Source: Prinia subflava
Lineage: Eukaryota; Chordata; Aves; Passeriformes; Cisticolidae
DNA length: 64,000 nucleotides
Assembly (NCBI RefSeq): GCF_021018805.1
Contig: NC_086258.1
Coordinates: 11,014,759 to 11,078,758 of the forward strand
Reading direction: 5' to 3'
Of this stretch, positions 12,101 to 25,215 are shown piece by piece. A program made the translations under genes and the position numbers. Positions within the stretch are counted from its first letter, which is position 1. Each line of letters starts with the position of its first letter. The notes beneath the pieces are model-generated. The model was not told the DNA's origin and did not search any database. It saw only the letters and a list, made by a program, of their open reading frames with translations.

Positions 12101-15100
12101 GGTCAGCCACCTAGAGTTGGAAAAGCACCCAGCTGTCTCCGGGCACTGAGTCTCCCCAAGGGCTTGGCAGCCTGGCACCCGGCAGACAACGCCAGGGAAA
12201 TTTGGCAGGAAGCTCTAAGCATTGCATCGTCTTCAGAACTGAAACTTTTTTTCATGGCTTGGGATGCTCTCAGAATGGCCTGTCTGTGCAAGTAGCTTTT
12301 TTTCACAGGAGATTGCAAGTGAGGTCTTTTGGATGAGGAACTCACAGAAGTTGACAGCTTAGTTATTTTGAATTTATATACAGCTCTCTGTTCAGCACCA
12401 GGGTGGTGCTAAGCCTGCCCTAATTAGCCCAAATTACTGTAGCTACAAAAAGTAGGAATTGATTCTCATGGTACCTTGCTTATCTCTACATAGAGCTACT
12501 GCAAAGACATGCCCCTGAGGGCATCACAGTAAATTTCTGAACTTTAATTCACATGTTCAAACTGTTATTCAAACTTCCACACCAGATCTATTACTGCATT
12601 CAGTAATTTTCAGCTTCTAATAAAGAGCTCTCTTCTTTTCTAATCTTCTAAAAACAGCATTCAGCTGTTAGAAGGGGTTCCCTGAAGAGCCAAGACACCA
12701 CAACCCTCCTGTAGATGACCAGAACTTCACAGCTCAGAGCTGTCTTGCCTCATGACAAACCCACCCAGCCTTGCTAATGCTTGCTCTGTTCCAAAGCTGC
12801 TTTTCCCTGCATTATTCCACTCACTCACTCCCAAAGGAGCCTTGCCACAGGGGCAAGGAAGGCAGTGCTGCTCCTGCTCACAGTGCTGAGGAAGCCATGC
12901 CTCAATTAGCTGTTGGAGGGGAGTGAGAATTGGAGCTGGTATCTGCAAACCTGGAATATTTGTGTTTCTGTACCACAAGTAACAATTACACCACAAGAAG
13001 AAAAACAAACCTCCACAGAATAAGGCAATAAGACCAAACAGGTTTAGTCAAAGCAAAGGTAATATTTTATTAATCATCATTGTTTTGCTTTGTCAAACCT
13101 GATAACACTGGAGAAAAAAAGACTTTTTTATTGTAGTGAAAAATCCAACAGACTGGAATGGAAAGCTAACTTTCTGAGCATTGGGAAAAAAAGCCTGGAA
13201 TTATCAGTTTTGAAGCAAATGCATATATGAGTGATTAAGGCTTTTATAAAGGAAAATACAATGGTAACATTACTATTTCAATACCAATGAAAAGTAAATA
13301 CAAAATTTACTTCACATGACATTTCTATGCAAATTACATTACATTATTTTATTTTATATTTCTGAATTAAAATTAAGAATATCTGAATAAGACCTATTTT
13401 TCCTCAAAAGTGCTCTTGCAAAACTTCATTGTTCCAGATACCTGTTGTGATTTTCCTGTAAATATAAGTTGGCATGTTTTATGTTTCTGAGCCCCTCATG
13501 GGTGTGGCGTGAGCAAGATCTTGTATATGTGAAAATTCAAAGGTGCTTGTGGCTTTTCTTTCCCAGTATTGATTCTTCAAATAGTCATTCCTTGCATACT
13601 TCAGGCTTTTCATCATTTACCTTTCAAACTTGTTATAGATGCTAAGAGCATGAAAAATGAAGCATGAAAGAAAGCACAAGATTATGTTAAATGATGAGCA
13701 TCATCCCTGAGGTGGGCAGATTTTACAGATACGTCCTGTGTGACAGCAGCAGGCTGAGAAGAAACTGATTTTGAATGACACACAGTGCAGAGGATTGTGA
13801 GTCGAGGATACATGCTGCAATCAACAAAAACCAGTGAGATAAAACAGATGCTCAGTGTACACATATGTCCATGAAGTGTGCAGAGGCTCTCTAGGTAAGG
13901 CATGCTCAGACAAGGTGCCACACGTGCTCCACCTGTAAGCACCATGCCACTGGCCTGGCCACTGCCATGCAGCCAACACCAGGAAATGCCCATGGGGGAG
14001 GAAAAGCTGGCACTCCCAGAGTCCAGGCAGCATTAATGATAGAACCTGATAGATACTGTGTCCCGCTGAGAGAAAAGTGTCCCACTGTATCTGCCAGAGT
14101 CACACACTACGTGGCAAGAAGGTGCTCCTCACAGGCTGGCTTTGACATTGCAAATACCAACACAGCCACCACTCCTGGCAGCATTTCAGAGCAGGATTTT
14201 CACAAGGACTAATTGTTCTTGAACAATTTCTCCAATATATAAGGTACAAATATTCTTTTCTTTCAATCAGTCATGCAAGTCTTACTTGTACAAACACTGT
14301 GGCCAACAAAAAGAAAATCTTGCCCTCTAGTTATGCAAAATGCCTCCAGTGCCCTTGTGGCCAATTCCACGGGTGCTGATGGAGGGCAGAACTATGTTCC
14401 TTGGGGCACAGGATCTCTCCAGCACTTTGTCCCTGCACACCTACTCTTGGGAAGAAAACATGTACCAGAGATCCCGTCCTTCTGTAAAGAACCAGCAGCC
14501 AGAACTCAGCAAGTCCCAACTTACAATGCATGTTGGTGATGCTCCGTCAGAAACCAACTCATGTTTCTCATCTCTTTGTTAAAAATATTCATGTTGTCAC
14601 CTGTGGTGGCAAGTGAAGGACATGGCCACTCCTAGACCCCAGTCTGGTCTGGAACAGGGGCTCATAGGTGTCATTATTTCTACTAAGGAAATGCTTAAGT
14701 TTTTTGTCGTTAACAACACCTCAGTTTTGTATCAGACCTTCGTCCCTGGCTCGTGCTTCTCAGACTGTACATAAATATCACATATGCACCAATTCCATCA
14801 GAGATTTTTATGAATACCTGTCATCATAGACTGATACAAAACTTTAAATTTTTCTTTTATTTTGATTTCATGTTGATGTGGCTATCAAAGCTTTACCACA
14901 TCAAAGCAAATGTTGTCTGTTATGATCGAAGTCCATAGGATTTCTAGTGTAATCACCATCCAAAACCTGAAAGAAACATTTTGGGAAGGATTAGTTTGGT
15001 TTCAGGCAACTGAATTAGAAACAAAATTCCCATTGATATTCAGTAGCACTTTGGTACCTACATCTTAGAAGCCCCCTGGAAATCATGGACCAGGCCAGTG

Positions 15101-16780
15101 GGTGATGCACCATTTCAGCACTGTGCTCAGTAATTTTATCCTCAAACAATTTTAGTTAGGGGCACTCCCAACATCTATCTCACAAATTACTGGTGGAATC
15201 ACATCCCCTGCAGCACTGCTAGGATATTGTATCATGCATCTTTTTTAGCTTATGACTGGAAAAGATAAGATCTGAAAAGAATTTGGTGGTGAGGTAGGTG
15301 ATGAAATTCTGCTGCTGTGTTTGAATACATCAGGCAGGAGTTGTTTTGAGTCCTGAATATGTATTCGATTTCCACAGGCTTCCAGGTGAGCATCTTTTGC
15401 AGAGGGAGTACAAGCACTGATATGCAGATAAAACATAATAACTATCAGCAATCGAATGACACCTGAAAAATCAGGGAATATGTTATTCTATAACAGTAGA
15501 TGAACTAAGAGCCATACATTTCTTTAACATTAGATGCCTGTTAGCTGCCTTTATTCTCTTAGCTCTGTCTAGTCTCTGTTCCAGGTCAGCCTTCCCAAGG
15601 CATCAGTTTCAAGCCTGGTTTAAATGCATAGGTAAATACAAGTTAAGTCATCTCTTTCAGGATGCTTATCAGTCTCTGCTGCTCTTTGCACTGAAGGCAC
15701 AGTAACAGTCATACCAGCAGGGAGAAAAGGAAGGACACCACTGCAGTTTTGACCTTTTTCCAGCTCCTTGGTAGTGATCTGGCAAGGGCATACTTTTATT
15801 TAACCCACACCACTGGGCATTGTTCCTTTGGTGTTTAGTGCAGGTGTGAACACAGGCAGTTGTTTAGATAGATATGCAAAACAAATGCAATTTAGTCATT
15901 ACATATGATAAACTGTGGGAGAAGCAGCCAGCTGCTGTGATGCTCTTGGTAGCAGTAGCTTCATGGAAATGAGGACACAAGGCAGTGATTTTCTGTAAAG
16001 CCCACTACATAAATGCTGGGAAGCAAGTAACCAGGTTACATCCTAATGAGACAAGCATAGGTTGCACAGGTTGTGCTATGTCTTGCTGAGGCACAATTGG
16101 GTAGTAGCAAATGGACATGCTGGGATCTGCTTGCTGGCTCCCAAGATGGGAGAAAGGTAACCACAAAAACAAGAGTGGAAAAAATTATTCTATGCTTTTA
16201 GGGCACCTACATCAAACACATCAGGGAAGCAAAGTTCCAACACAGGAAAACAGAGAGCAGCACTACTTTCTGATCACTATTTTCTGATGGCTCATCTACT
16301 TCCAGGTTAGTCAGACCTGCCTGTTTACTCTGCATGGAGAGCAATCTGCCAGAGGAACTGCCAAATTATCCTGACACCTTACAGTAGGCAGCCTGTTACC
16401 TGAACAGGAAATAGGCTTTGCTTTGTGGAGAGGATCCCATCTGCAGAACCCTTGCAGTGAGGCAGCACAGCTACTGCGACAGCCTCATGCTACACCACCC
16501 CTGTGCTGAGTTGGGATGTGAGGCTCACAGCTGAAACGCGCCTTTCTCATCCCTTTTATGTCACAATGCATCTGTATTTCTAGGCAGGGGCATTTTCCCT
16601 TCTTGCATTTTCACCTTACAATAAAGCAAAGCAAACAAAGAGGTATCAAGCCCCTAAACATCAAGGGGGAGAATACACACATATTCTCAGGCTGTCCAGT
16701 ATCCTGTGACACAGCAGACGCAGCTTCCCCATTGTCCGGGTGACCCCAGCTGAGCTGAGAGGAATGGCCCAGGGCAGGGG
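9126..16780. other. Unique noncoding sequence
   Basis: About 7.6 kb with no recognised gene. AT-rich parts (9800-10300, 13030-13420) alternate with patches of average composition. A perfect 8-bp inverted repeat (AATTGTTC/GAACAATT, 2-base loop) lies at 14211-14228. A minus-strand segment at 15245-15462 has a good acceptor and a 72-codon open frame and is listed separately. No transposon was recognised. Confidence 0.5.
15245..15462 (-). other. Possible minus-strand terminal exon, unproven
   Basis: On the minus strand a TTTTTCAG acceptor ends at 15463 and is followed by 72 open codons to a TAA at 15245. The translation begins with a hydrophobic run (VIRLLIVIMFYLHISAC), then a hydrophilic part with a second Cys. 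I do not recognise a family. No poly-A signal is evident just downstream and no partner exon could be assigned. Open frames of this size are expected by chance, so this is a weak candidate only. Confidence 0.12.
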
Positions 16781-16789
16781 AGAGAAGGA

Positions 16790-17070
16790 TCAGCTGTGGG
16801 CCTGATCCCAGCTGCACCAACCAGCTTTGTGACAGGCAATAAAGGGCTGAAGAAAAGACCTTTGTCCTTGATTGCGAGAGAAACGAACCTCCTCTCATTG
16901 GCAGGGATGACAATTAACCACAGAGGATTCATTCATTGTCTGGCACTCGAGATCTCCCAGCAGTTGTCCACTCCAGCATGCTCAGACAATGGGCGGCACC
17001 TTGGTTTTGTCAATGGCTCTGTGTGCCCGTGCCAGACTGCCAGCCTGGCGGAGCCTGGCTGTGGCAGAGA
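16790..17070. promoter_or_regulatory. Candidate conserved noncoding element
   Basis: A segment of about 280 bp with transcription-factor-like motifs in close order: a RUNX-type AACCACAG near 16917, SOX-type ATTGTC/GACAAT cores near 16936 and 16984, a second TTTGTCAATGG near 17005, and several retained CpGs. An open frame runs across it on the plus strand, but its translation resembles nothing known. The motif density suggests a developmental enhancer. This is inference without alignment. Confidence 0.25.
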
Positions 17071-17080
17071 GATCTTGCTG

Positions 17081-20000
17081 ACATAGGCTGTGGTAGAGAA
17101 AATGTATGAAAAATGTTGCCAGGCCAGGCTGAAGAGTGAAGTGAGGTCTCCTCCCAGTGAACCTAGAATAAACAGTGCTGACAAGCATTTCATGAGTGCT
17201 CCATCACCCCATGAATAAAATCCTTTCTGAGAGGGCATGCCAAGCAGGCTCCTTATGCTGAGACCTCTAGCCTGGAGTGAGTGTTATGGAAGAACTCTTG
17301 ACCCCTGCAAAAGGGCATAACATGAGCAAAAAACAACACTGTGGCAGCCTTCTGTGCACTTTCCTGTAGGAGCAAGAACTTCTCACCGGCTCAGCTGGGG
17401 AAGAATGAATCCCATTCAGGGAGGGTGGCTTGGACTACTGAGGCTGCCACCAGACACCTCTTCCTGATGCTAATCCTATTCTTCTGCTGTGGATCAAGTA
17501 ATTCTTGTGCGAGTATTTTTCATAGGCTAAAGAAAAAATATACTTAACCACAACAAACCTGCTGCCAGCAAATGTCAATCTTAGTTTCTCGGGTCTAAAT
17601 TATAAGCACCAGCTACCAATTTCTGGCTGTCATTTTTACTGCAGAGGTACCTCACACATTGACATGGATCTCGTGGTAGTGCTGGTGCTTTGCCATCCTC
17701 CTGAAAGCAAGCATGTGCAGTCCTCCAAGACATGAGAGAAACTTAATCAGGCTCACTGCTAGCAAGTACTGACAGCAATATTTTAAATGATCTCTTGCAA
17801 TAGTTGTTTGGGAGTGCAGGAAAATTCTCCTTGCAGAGAAATGCCTTCACTAATTTGAAGAGTAGAGAATTACTCAGATGATTTTAGCCTTGCTTGGCCA
17901 CCAGCCTGCCCCTCCTCCAAGCACCATCCTCCACATTCAGGCGACTCAGTCATTTTCTAGCAAAGGCTGGAGGGGGGCAGGGTCCTCAGAGCATCCTGGT
18001 AAAACAGTGCAGAAAGTCAAGAGTGCCCCGTATCCTTATGAAACAAAGTTCTGAAATACGTTTTCAAAAATCTCATTGCAACAGTTCCAACAAACCAAAT
18101 GGTTTATGTTTTGTTACTCATTTTTCCCAAATGAATGCTAGCAAAAACTGTCTGAGCCATGAAGCTGATTTTCCACAGTGGTAGACATGGGCCCTAAATG
18201 TGGATTTATTGCCCATTTATTGCCCTGATATCAACCCTGCCAGGGAGTCCTCATGCTCAGCCTCAGAAAACAAAAGGAGACTTGACATTCTCTGAGGTGC
18301 TCGACCTTGACCAGCGCAGCCCACCGGCTTCCACCCAGGGCTGTCCAAAGGAGAAGGACATGTTCCAGCAGCTCTCGCCGAGGCAGGGAATCTGAGTGGC
18401 TCCGGCCCCTTGCAAGCTCCCCAGTGAGCCACACCTGATGAGTTACGTGTCTGACCACAGTCAGCTGGATTGAGCCACGGCATGGTTCAGTCTCAGCACT
18501 CCTCTGGCACTCATGTGGGGGATCTGCCCACATGCCCACCATCTTTTAAGTCTTGCAGCATATAGTTAGTGTTGATGATAATTGGCAACTGTATCATTTT
18601 ACACTAGGCTGTCATCTTCTCTCACAAATATCTGTAAGTATTTCCTTACCTGCCAAAGCATCTTCATTTTGCCACCATTATCAGACCCAAATTCAGCCAG
18701 AATAATTGATACCTCCATGTACACTTGTGACTTCTTCTGAGTCCAGCTGGCTTCCTATAGATTTCCTTTGCCTAAGTCCATCCACTGTTCCCATAGCTCT
18801 TCATTCTTCATTGCTAAGCTGGTATAAGATTAATGTAGAAATTGCTGCTGTGCACCTGGGGGTGTGAGGTTCCTTTCTCCAGCTGCCCTCCAGCAAGGCA
18901 GGAAACGCTGGTCAGCAAAGCTGGCATGTAAAGTTAATATTCAAATAATGAAAGAGAAGAAGGAAAGATGAACTCTATTCTGTTTCTAGCCATGATAGAC
19001 ACTTAATAACTATATGCTACTTGCTTAGCACTGCAATAATTTTTGTTACTGCCCTATTCGTGGCATTTTTCAGGACATAGCTGGAACCTGGAGGCCAGAA
19101 CAATATCAAGAAGGACAGTTAGATACATTCCCACAGATTGTTTCTGCTTGGGAAGATGCTGCTTTGTAATCACAGCAGCTGGAAACACCAGAAGCTGAAC
19201 TATGGTACGGAGAACAATGTGGTAGTTAATATGCACAAAGTATAAAGTTTTATAAAGCCTTCAATGTATGTGCTTTGTTGGAATTTACAGTAATTTAAGG
19301 CGCTTATTATTCCTTCAGGCATGGAACTCATAAATATTACTCAGTACTATTTGTCATTGGCTTCTCTGTCATGCATAAAGCAAAATTAAATACTTATCTC
19401 TATATCATTAACGTATTAAACATTAGGATTTATGGGGTTTGAGATCTTACTTGCTCTGAGAACATTAACTTCCTGATGAAAGATCTGAATGCAAATAGAA
19501 GGATGCCAAAATACCCTGGAACATAATTAAGGATACTGAGGTGTGAAGAAGCCCCAGGCAGAGGAATGTTCAGTTTTCTTATTTCCACTGTCATGGTGGG
19601 CTAGTTTTCCTTGTTCTACATTTTTACACACTGCCCCAATATGCCACTTTGTTTCTTTGTCATGAGGTGAAGAACATATTAGTTCATTCTTATATAGATT
19701 AATAGAGAAAGAGTGTCCTGGTTTATTCTTGCTACCTGTACTGGGAAACAACAATTCTTAAGTGTCTAGGCTTTTTAAAGAAATCATAGATCACTCTTTC
19801 CATGTGAAGAAAAATTCTCTTGGTAGCTTCAGTTGATTTGTTGCTTTTGTTGTTACTCAAGGGTTCCTGCAAAGGAGAACTGAAAAGGACAACTTTTAAC
19901 CAAATGTATATTTCTGCTGCAGAAAAGATATACTTTCTGTGCTGGTGTACATTTGTAACTAAATCTACATTCTATTTTGTCCACACCATTCAGAATGATC

Positions 20001-23000
20001 ACTACCACAGTTTTTGTCCTCTTCACACACGATACCAAGCTGTGTCCCAGCAGCAATGTTGGTTATCATTCCAAACAGACAGATAGAACTTGCTTGCATA
20101 GTAACATTATGTATCTCATCCCAAAGGATTTGGCTATTTTATTCGGAAGACATTTTGTGCTCTACCTTGTTCTAGTAGATTTAAATGTCCCTAGTGATAC
20201 ACTTGACACTTCACTTATGAGACTTTCTCACAGCCCTCCACATCTCACTGCCAGTCCAAGCTTTGCCATTATTCATTCCTTCTATCATTCCTGCTTTTAT
20301 GATCCTGAGTAATTCCTCTCCCACTTACATCTGCTATAACATCTTACCTTTTAAGCCAACCAAATTCTGACAACTTTTCATCTCACTATTGGCCTATTTT
20401 TTTAATATGTTGATTCTTGATAATATTTGTGACTATTTCCATTTAAGTACAAGTAAGTAATTGTATTAATCACTCTATAAAAAACCCACAAGGTAATGAG
20501 TTTGACCTTCACACTAATCATTGAGAACTCCTAGCTGACACTCCCCACTGCTAGTGAGAAGCAGAGAACACTGAGGGGGTTCCACTGCCACCATTCAGCC
20601 ACCGTACTGCTTTGTCTCACGCTGTATGGTTGATTCCACTTCTGTCCGTCTGCATTTTCTTGTCCATGATGAAGTCAGAGAGCACCAGGTGTCTTTTACT
20701 AACACATGCCAGGTCCTGGAGTTACATCTTGCTGTTTGAGCATCAGGTTCATCCCAATACCGCAGTCAGAAAAAGTGGGCAGACACTGCTTCTCCTCAAG
20801 GCAATTGGGAGGGAGGACTTGCATCATTCATGGTAAGATAAACACTATGATAGATTTGCCACATCTGTGCAGAGGATTAGCAAAACTTTGTGCTGTGATC
20901 CATGAACGAGCAGCAGCCAGCTACCATCCAGCATTCAGTACTCAGCAGCTGGGGGAGCTTCTCTTTGTCTTGATAAAAGTGCCTTTCACAGGTGGTGGGA
21001 ACTGATTTAATCAGACTGTTGGAGGGAGCTCAAAAAAGTTTTCTTGTGTATAGATCAAAGTACACTAGCACTGTCTTCAGAGTAGTGATGGTTGTCACAC
21101 AAATCATCTCTCCAAGCTTTCTTCAGATGGCGACGTCACTGTTGCATTTGTGACAGGATCTTTACTCAAATCAGCCTCCAGAGAGCATGGCACACTCAGA
21201 ACCCTCCAACCTCATCATGCTGCTGTTCTGAGCCTGACCTGTGACAGGAGCTTCCTGAGGCTGTGCTGACCCCCCTGTGCTCTGTAAAATGCCTCTGAAA
21301 ACCTCACTAAACTTCAGGGTTTATGTAGATCAATTTATTCACAAGTCAAATTATGCTACTGTTCCAGGCTGCTGCAGATGCATGTGGTGAGCTTTTGAGG
21401 AAAACAAGACACAGGTGGCAGCTGACTTCAGCTGTGCTTGGCCTCTGTGTTATTTTCTAGGCTGAGGTCAAAGAGCTGTATCTTCCATGGTTGCTTGTAC
21501 TGTGCACAGATTAACTTTTATTATATATTAATAACTAAAAGAACAGTGATGCTTTCACATGACCAAAGATATTTTTAAAAATTAAAGAATCTTGAAAGAT
21601 TAAAGAATTTGGGTTTTTGTTTGAAATTAATACAAAATTGTCGGCATTTTTGCAAAATGAATACTAAAATGTCAGCAACAAGATTTCCAGTATCCCAGTC
21701 TTCTCTTTTAGAGAGGCCTTTCTCATTCCGTGCATTACGAATGTTTAAATGAAAGGTTACACACAGGGTCATCAACAAGGCTCACAATGCCTCCAGCCTT
21801 ACAATACACTCCACTTCAAAGGGATTGGCTGCATTCCTGAGCCTTGTACCAATAAGCACTAATAACACTGAAAAATGAAAACTGAAACAGATGTCTCCAA
21901 TAGCATTGATTCTTATTAGCTGTTCACAGCTATTCTTACACCTCTGGGCATAGCGAGGCAGAGCCACGTTGGGTGTGTGGCTGCTGAGCCGGTAATGCCG
22001 TTGGAATGCTCTCACGCTGCTGTGAGCTGCATTCTTGACAGACTGTCTCCATTATGATCTTAAGAAAACTTCTTTAAAATGTCATTTTAATATGCATCAA
22101 ATATGTAAACTCTTAGTCAATCAGGAGAGGATTTGACAGTAACATGTACTTAAAATTAACTGGAAAAAAGTGACCAAATGGACAGCAGAAGTGACCCATG
22201 CATTTATCTGTGCCTTGCTGCTGAATCCCAGAGCAGTTGAGGCTGCCCAGAAAGAGTTTAGGGCAGGTCTGTGGCAAGAGAACAGAAGGATAGCAGTAAA
22301 TAGAAAAAAAAAAAAAAAAAGAAAAAAGTGTGCTGCTATGCTGTAAATATCCCAAGCAGACAAGTAACAGCCATAAGTTCTTTGCACAATCTGCTCAGTG
22401 AAAGGAAGGGAAACTGCTTTGGTACATCCCACAAGCGCAATGAGGATCAGTATCCTTGTCCAGAAAACCAGAGCCTAAAACAAATGCCTCTTTGGGTTTG
22501 CAGAACTCGCTTGTCTGCCTGGTTTTCTAGTGCACTCTTGTTCTTGGACATCATCTTTCTGCTTAGGAAGAAGGGCAGCCCTGACTGACAGGGAGTCCAC
22601 AGGGAACAGATTTTAACGTCATTTAATTCACATGCAATGAAGACGGCTCCTGCTGCAGAAGTAGATAATAATTTTATTCTGAAGGTTGGAAGTGCAAGAA
22701 CATCTTTCAGAGTGCACCACTGATATGTGTGACAACAGGAAAGGGAGAGCTAAGTAAGGGGAGATGCTATGAAAGGGATGATGTGAGCAGAGCTGAAACT
22801 CTGTGTCCTTTTAGCTGCCAATCCCAAATATTTTCCATCACTAAAGGCTATCCAGTGAGGTGGACCCAGATGCTTCATCCAGATGAAGTTTAAAATTCAG
22901 GAATTTCGATTACACATCTGGTTAGTACGAAAGCAGTAATAAAAGAAGAATTTCTTATTAATAACTGGAGAATCTATTTTCCTTGGTTAATATAAAGGCT

Positions 23001-23985
23001 GCTAGTGCAGATATCATGAAGATCCTTGATATTAAAAGGACCCAGTCCCCACAGCACAACTTGATGATCATGAGCCCAAGTCCTGCCATTGCTGCTTCCA
23101 AAGCAATGCTGAGATATGGCTTAAATTAGCAAAGGAGGGTGGCATGTTTGCTGAATTGACCAGGACTTTAGACCTCTCGGCCGAGTAACAAGAACTCCAA
23201 TAAAAACTTTGTACTGAATTTGATAAAATCTATCCCCTAGTACTCACTAGCCAGGGAGATGGGGACCATGTGCAGCTAATATGCCATGAGCCCAGTCCCT
23301 CCCAGCATGGTGGTGTCAGAGGTCCGTGCATCTCTCCATGACACCTCCATCTTACTGGGCAGCATAAAGTTGTGCATGTAATTACTTTCTCTGGAGACAG
23401 AGCCAAAGAATCACCATGCAGGTTCTTTACCAGTTGGCCGTTAAGCGTTCTCATAATAAATCTAAACAAAAAAACCCACAAAGACCCCATAAAAGCAGAC
23501 AATGCAATTATTACCAAAGGGAAGGAAGGCCAGAGAAGAAGAAAGTTAAAAAGGCTTCCATGGACCAGCTGTCCACATCAATAGCACAGGCAAAAGCACA
23601 AGACCTTCTGCTTCAAGGGAAATTCATCTGCTACTCTGCTTTCCTGCTTCCCACTGCCAGCTAATTCCAGAGTTATTCTAAAGGCTCTGCAGTGATGAAA
23701 AGCACAGTAAAGGAGGAAGCAAGGATGAGTGCATCAACCAAGGGAAGTTGTAGAGAACAGATATTTATTGTGTTCACTTGGATCCATTGATGAACAGCAA
23801 GTGGAGAACCATTCAACTAATTGGATGGAACTCAAGGCAGACAGACAAATTTAGGGCTTAAAGAGAAGTAAGAAATGATTCAATGACTTGTAAAATATGT
23901 CTGTTTGATCTTGGCTTCAGCCATCCCCACTTTTGTTTGTAAAATCTATTCCACAAGTTTTGTATTGGGAAATACCCCAGATGAG
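17081..23985. other. Unique noncoding sequence
   Basis: About 6.9 kb with no recognised gene or transposon. AT-rich patches occur at 19230-19450, 20380-20480 and 21480-21660. A 17-base poly-A run lies at 22304-22320. Open frames are short and lack paired splice signals. Confidence 0.5.
22304..22320. repeat. Poly-A homopolymer
   Basis: Seventeen A residues followed by G and six more A. It gives a Phe-rich minus-strand frame that is an artefact. Confidence 0.9.
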
Positions 23986-23989
23986 ATTA

Positions 23990-24490
23990 TTTTACACATA
24001 ACTATATTTAATTTTCAGCGAGGGGAACACCTTGGTTTGTTTTATGTCAGCGTGCCTGTTTAATTTGGCTTCTGATTATTTAATGTCATTGCTGAAGAGG
24101 TAGTTTTTATGAAGCACAAAAGAAAATTTAATGAAAATTATTCACAAGCCCAACTTCTGACTAGTAAAACCAAGCACTTAATGTAAGAGCTGAAGTCCCC
24201 ATCTGCTACTTCTCTGAAAAGAACAGCCTACATGAAAGATTTATTGTGACATTACAATGCTTGATGTCAGATAATCTAGCCAGAGGAACAATATTGCCCT
24301 AAAGAGAGCCATCAGGCCCAGTGTGACATGGGTATTTGAAAGGATTAACTGCACTTAAATCAATATGGGCAATGAAAACAGAAATAACCAATCTCTTGGC
24401 CGCTCAATTATTTAAGACTGTCTTTAGTCCCCACAGAATGGAATTAAACGCTTGTTTAAGAGGACTGACAATTAAATCTATTTCTTTAAT
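23990..24490. promoter_or_regulatory. Candidate conserved noncoding element beside CR1
   Basis: AT-rich but compositionally complex DNA with homeobox-type cores (TTTAATTT, ATTTAATG, CAATTAAA), SOX-type ACAATA/ACAAT cores and no simple repeats or long frames. It has the texture of vertebrate developmental enhancers. It ends about 170 bp before the CR1 insertion. The call is inference; no alignment was possible. Confidence 0.25.
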
Positions 24491-24662
24491 GTCAAGATAA
24501 GGACATGGGATCTGTGACTGCAGTACCGACTGAGGAAGTGGCATGTCCCACAGAGGAACATGTAAAAAGGAGATGTTGGGTGTGACTGGCAAGAGGCTGT
24601 CCTGGGGAGGGAGCCCAGCTGCTCCCCACTGGCACAGCCACTGTGTGCCATCCACTGCCTGA

Positions 24663-25215
24663 GGATCACAGAAAGGGTCAGGTTGGAAGGGCCCACAGTG
24701 GGTCAGCTGGTCCAACCTCCCTACTCAGTCAGTGTCATTCTAGTGCATCTGGTATAGGATTGTGCCCAGATGGTTCTGGAATATCTCCAGTGAGTGAGAC
24801 CCCATGACCCCTCTGGTCTCTGTTCCAGTGTTCAATCACTCTTCCAGGAGAGCATTTCTTTCTCATGTTCAGGTGGAACTTCCTGTGCATCAGTTTCTGT
24901 CCACTGCCTCTTGTCACTGCTCAGCATCACCAAGAATAGCCTGGAACGATCTTCCTGGCATCCTCCCTTCAGACACTGATAAGTTCCCCTCTCAGTCATT
25001 TCTTCTCAAGGCTGAACAGGCCAACTCCCTCACCCATCCCTCAACAAGAGAGATACTTCAGTCCCTTGATCAAATTTGTGGTCCTCCGCTGAATCTGCTC
25101 TGGGAGCTCTCTGTTTCTCTTGCACTGAGAAGCCCAGAACTGGACACAGCACTCCAGATGTGGCCTCAGCAGGGCTAAGGAGAGCAGAGGATCACCTCGT
25201 TGGCCTCCTCGGCCA
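24663..25215 (-). mobile_element. 5'-truncated CR1 LINE retrotransposon
   Basis: A non-LTR retrotransposon of the CR1 superfamily, the dominant interspersed repeat of birds. Read on the minus strand, the element runs from the end of its reverse-transcriptase ORF to its 3' tail at about 24663. The 3' part includes the characteristic segment whose plus-strand form is GGTTGGAAGGGCCCACAG, TGGTCCAACCTCCC and AGGTGGAACTTCCTGTGCAT. Near 25040-25190 the minus-strand frame reads RPHLECCVQFWAS, then QRRTTNLIKGLKYLS, the decayed C-terminal tail of CR1 ORF2p. That frame then stops, so the copy is dead. The usual terminal ATTCTATG-type octamers are not visible at the 3' end, and the 5' boundary is blurred; diverged CR1 may extend to about 25330. 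Roughly 550 bp remain of a full element of several kb. This copy marks the genome as avian or, less likely, from another CR1-rich reptile. Confidence 0.93.
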
